Origin: Glycomyces sambucus
Lineage (GTDB): Bacteria > Actinomycetota > Actinomycetes > Mycobacteriales > Micromonosporaceae
Assembly (NCBI RefSeq): GCF_900102815.1
Contig: NZ_FNGF01000004.1
Location: 538,910 to 602,909 of the forward strand
DNA: 64,000 nt
Direction: 5' to 3'
Shown piece after piece: positions 63,108-64,000 of this stretch (position 1 is its first letter; every line of letters starts with the position of its first letter). The position numbers were made by a program, and so were the translations under genes. The notes under the pieces are model-generated. The model saw nothing but the letters and a program-made list of their open reading frames with translations. It had not been told where the DNA came from and did no database searches.

Positions 63108-64000
63108 CGGCCGCGCTCCGCCCCTCGTCGGCCTTGCGCACGATCCGGCGCAGCTTCTCCAGGCGCGGCCCGATCTCGGCCTCCAGGCCGTGCCGGGTCG
63201 GCCGGTAGTAGTCGCGGCCCGCCACGACGTCGGGCGCGTACCGCTGCGGGACCACGCCGCGCGGGTCCCCGTGCGGGTAGACGTAGGCGGCACCGTGGCC
63301 GAGCTGCTTCGCGCCGCCGTAGTGGGCGTCGCGCAGGTCCGGCGGGACCGGGCCGATCTTCCCTTGCCGCACATCGGCGATGGCCTCGTCGATCGCGGTG
63401 ATGACCGCGTTCGACTTCGGCGCGGTCGCCAGGTGCGCGACCGCCTGGGCGAGGTTGATGCGGGCCTCGGGCATGCCGATGCGCTCGACGGCGGTCGCGG
63501 CGGCGGTCGCGGTCTGGAGCGCGGTCGGGTCGGCCATGCCGACGTCCTCTGAGGCGAAGATGACCAGGCGCCGGGCGATGAAGCGCGGGTCCTCCCCCGC
63601 GACGACCATGCGCGCGAGGTAGTGCATCGCGGCGTCGACGTCGGAGCCGCGGAGGCTCTTGATGAAGGCGCTGGCGACGTCGTAGTGGCCGTCGCCGTCC
63701 CGGTCGTAGCGGACCGCGGCGGTGTCGATGGCGGCCTCGACCACGGCGACGGTGATGACGTCGTCCTCCCCGACCGAGAGCGCGGCGGCCTCCAGCGCGG
63801 TGAGGGCCTTGCGGGCGTCCCCGGCGGCGGTGCGCACGAGGTGGTCGCGGGCCTCGGGTTCGAGGGTCACCTCGCCGTTGAGCCCGCGCTCGTCGGCGAC
63901 GGCGCGCTCGACGAGCTCGCCGATGTCGGTGGCGTCGAGTTCGCGCAAGGTCAAGAGCACGCAGCGGCTGACCAGCGGGGCGACCACGGAGAAGTAGGGG
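63097..64000 (-). CDS. rarA: Replication-associated recombination protein RarA (MgsA), truncated at window edge
   Basis: The C-terminal 300 residues of an AAA+ ATPase related to clamp loaders; the Walker A and B region is beyond position 64000. The visible part begins [21 protein letters not shown], the sensor-1 and clamp-loader-like part. It continues with [16 protein letters not shown] (sensor 2), then [39 protein letters not shown] and the C-terminal tetramerisation region ([22 protein letters not shown]). The family acts at stalled replication forks. It lies upstream of the alaS cluster on the same strand. Confidence 0.93.
   Translation of the reverse strand, partial: PYFSVVAPLVSRCVLLTLRELDATDIGELVERAVADERGLNGEVTLEPEARDHLVRTAAGDARKALTALEAAALSVGEDDVITVAVVEAAIDTAAVRYDRDGDGHYDVASAFIKSLRGSDVDAAMHYLARMVVAGEDPRFIARRLVIFASEDVGMADPTALQTATAAATAVERIGMPEARINLAQAVAHLATAPKSNAVITAIDEAIADVRQGKIGPVPPDLRDAHYGGAKQLGHGAAYVYPHGDPRGVVPQRYAPDVVAGRDYYRPTRHGLEAEIGPRLEKLRRIVRKADEGRSAADGD

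Overview
The window is high-GC DNA that reads as the chromosome of an actinomycete. Diagnostic markers are whiA, rbpA, opcA beside zwf, and the conserved blocks uvrC-rapZ-yvcK-whiA-gap-pgk-tpiA-secG and alaS-ruvX-mltG-aroE. Many genes start with GTG or TTG. I cannot fix the genus from sequence alone. No rRNA, tRNA, CRISPR array, insertion sequence or integrase was seen.

Region 1 (1-17.4 kb, all minus strand) is the most unusual part. Five consecutive DUF4132 (MolR/YehI-type) proteins, four of about 1,080-1,110 residues and one of 881, are followed by a MoxR-type AAA+ ATPase and the start of a DUF5682 protein that runs off the left edge. This resembles an expanded version of the E. coli yehI-yehL-yehM-yehP-yehQ set, whose function is not settled. 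Three of the five paralogues have a look-alike promoter sharing a GTCGCnCC element 7 nt ahead of the -10.

Region 2 (17.4-27.4 kb) is an aldaric-acid catabolic island. It holds a talarate/galactarate dehydratase gene plus an IclR regulator on the plus strand, and on the minus strand kdgD, a ketoglutarate-semialdehyde dehydrogenase, gudD and a tripartite tricarboxylate-type transporter (tctCBA). A divergent LysR regulator completes it. Together they would import glucarate or galactarate and convert it to 2-oxoglutarate.

Region 3 (27.5-29.8 kb) has a DUF2784 membrane protein, a spermidine-synthase-like protein and haem O synthase (ctaB).

Region 4 (30-48.7 kb) is core carbon metabolism and housekeeping. 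A plus-strand pentose-phosphate operon (tkt-tal-pgi-zwf-opcA-pgl) faces a minus-strand series: rbpA, secG, tpiA-pgk-gap, whiA-yvcK-rapZ, uvrC and a RIO-type kinase. The kinase gene has a candidate 20-codon leader ORF. A striking array of 14-bp-spaced palindromes lies between secG and tpiA.

Region 5 (48.7-56.2 kb) contains an ABC exporter with one ATPase and two tandem permease pairs. Upstream of it is a duplicated two-gene cassette (small membrane-anchored protein plus HTTM-like membrane protein) with a DCC-type thiol oxidoreductase.

Region 6 (56.2-64 kb) is the alaS neighbourhood: aroE, mltG, ruvX, alaS, two small membrane proteins, an unrecognised membrane protein and the truncated rarA at the right edge.
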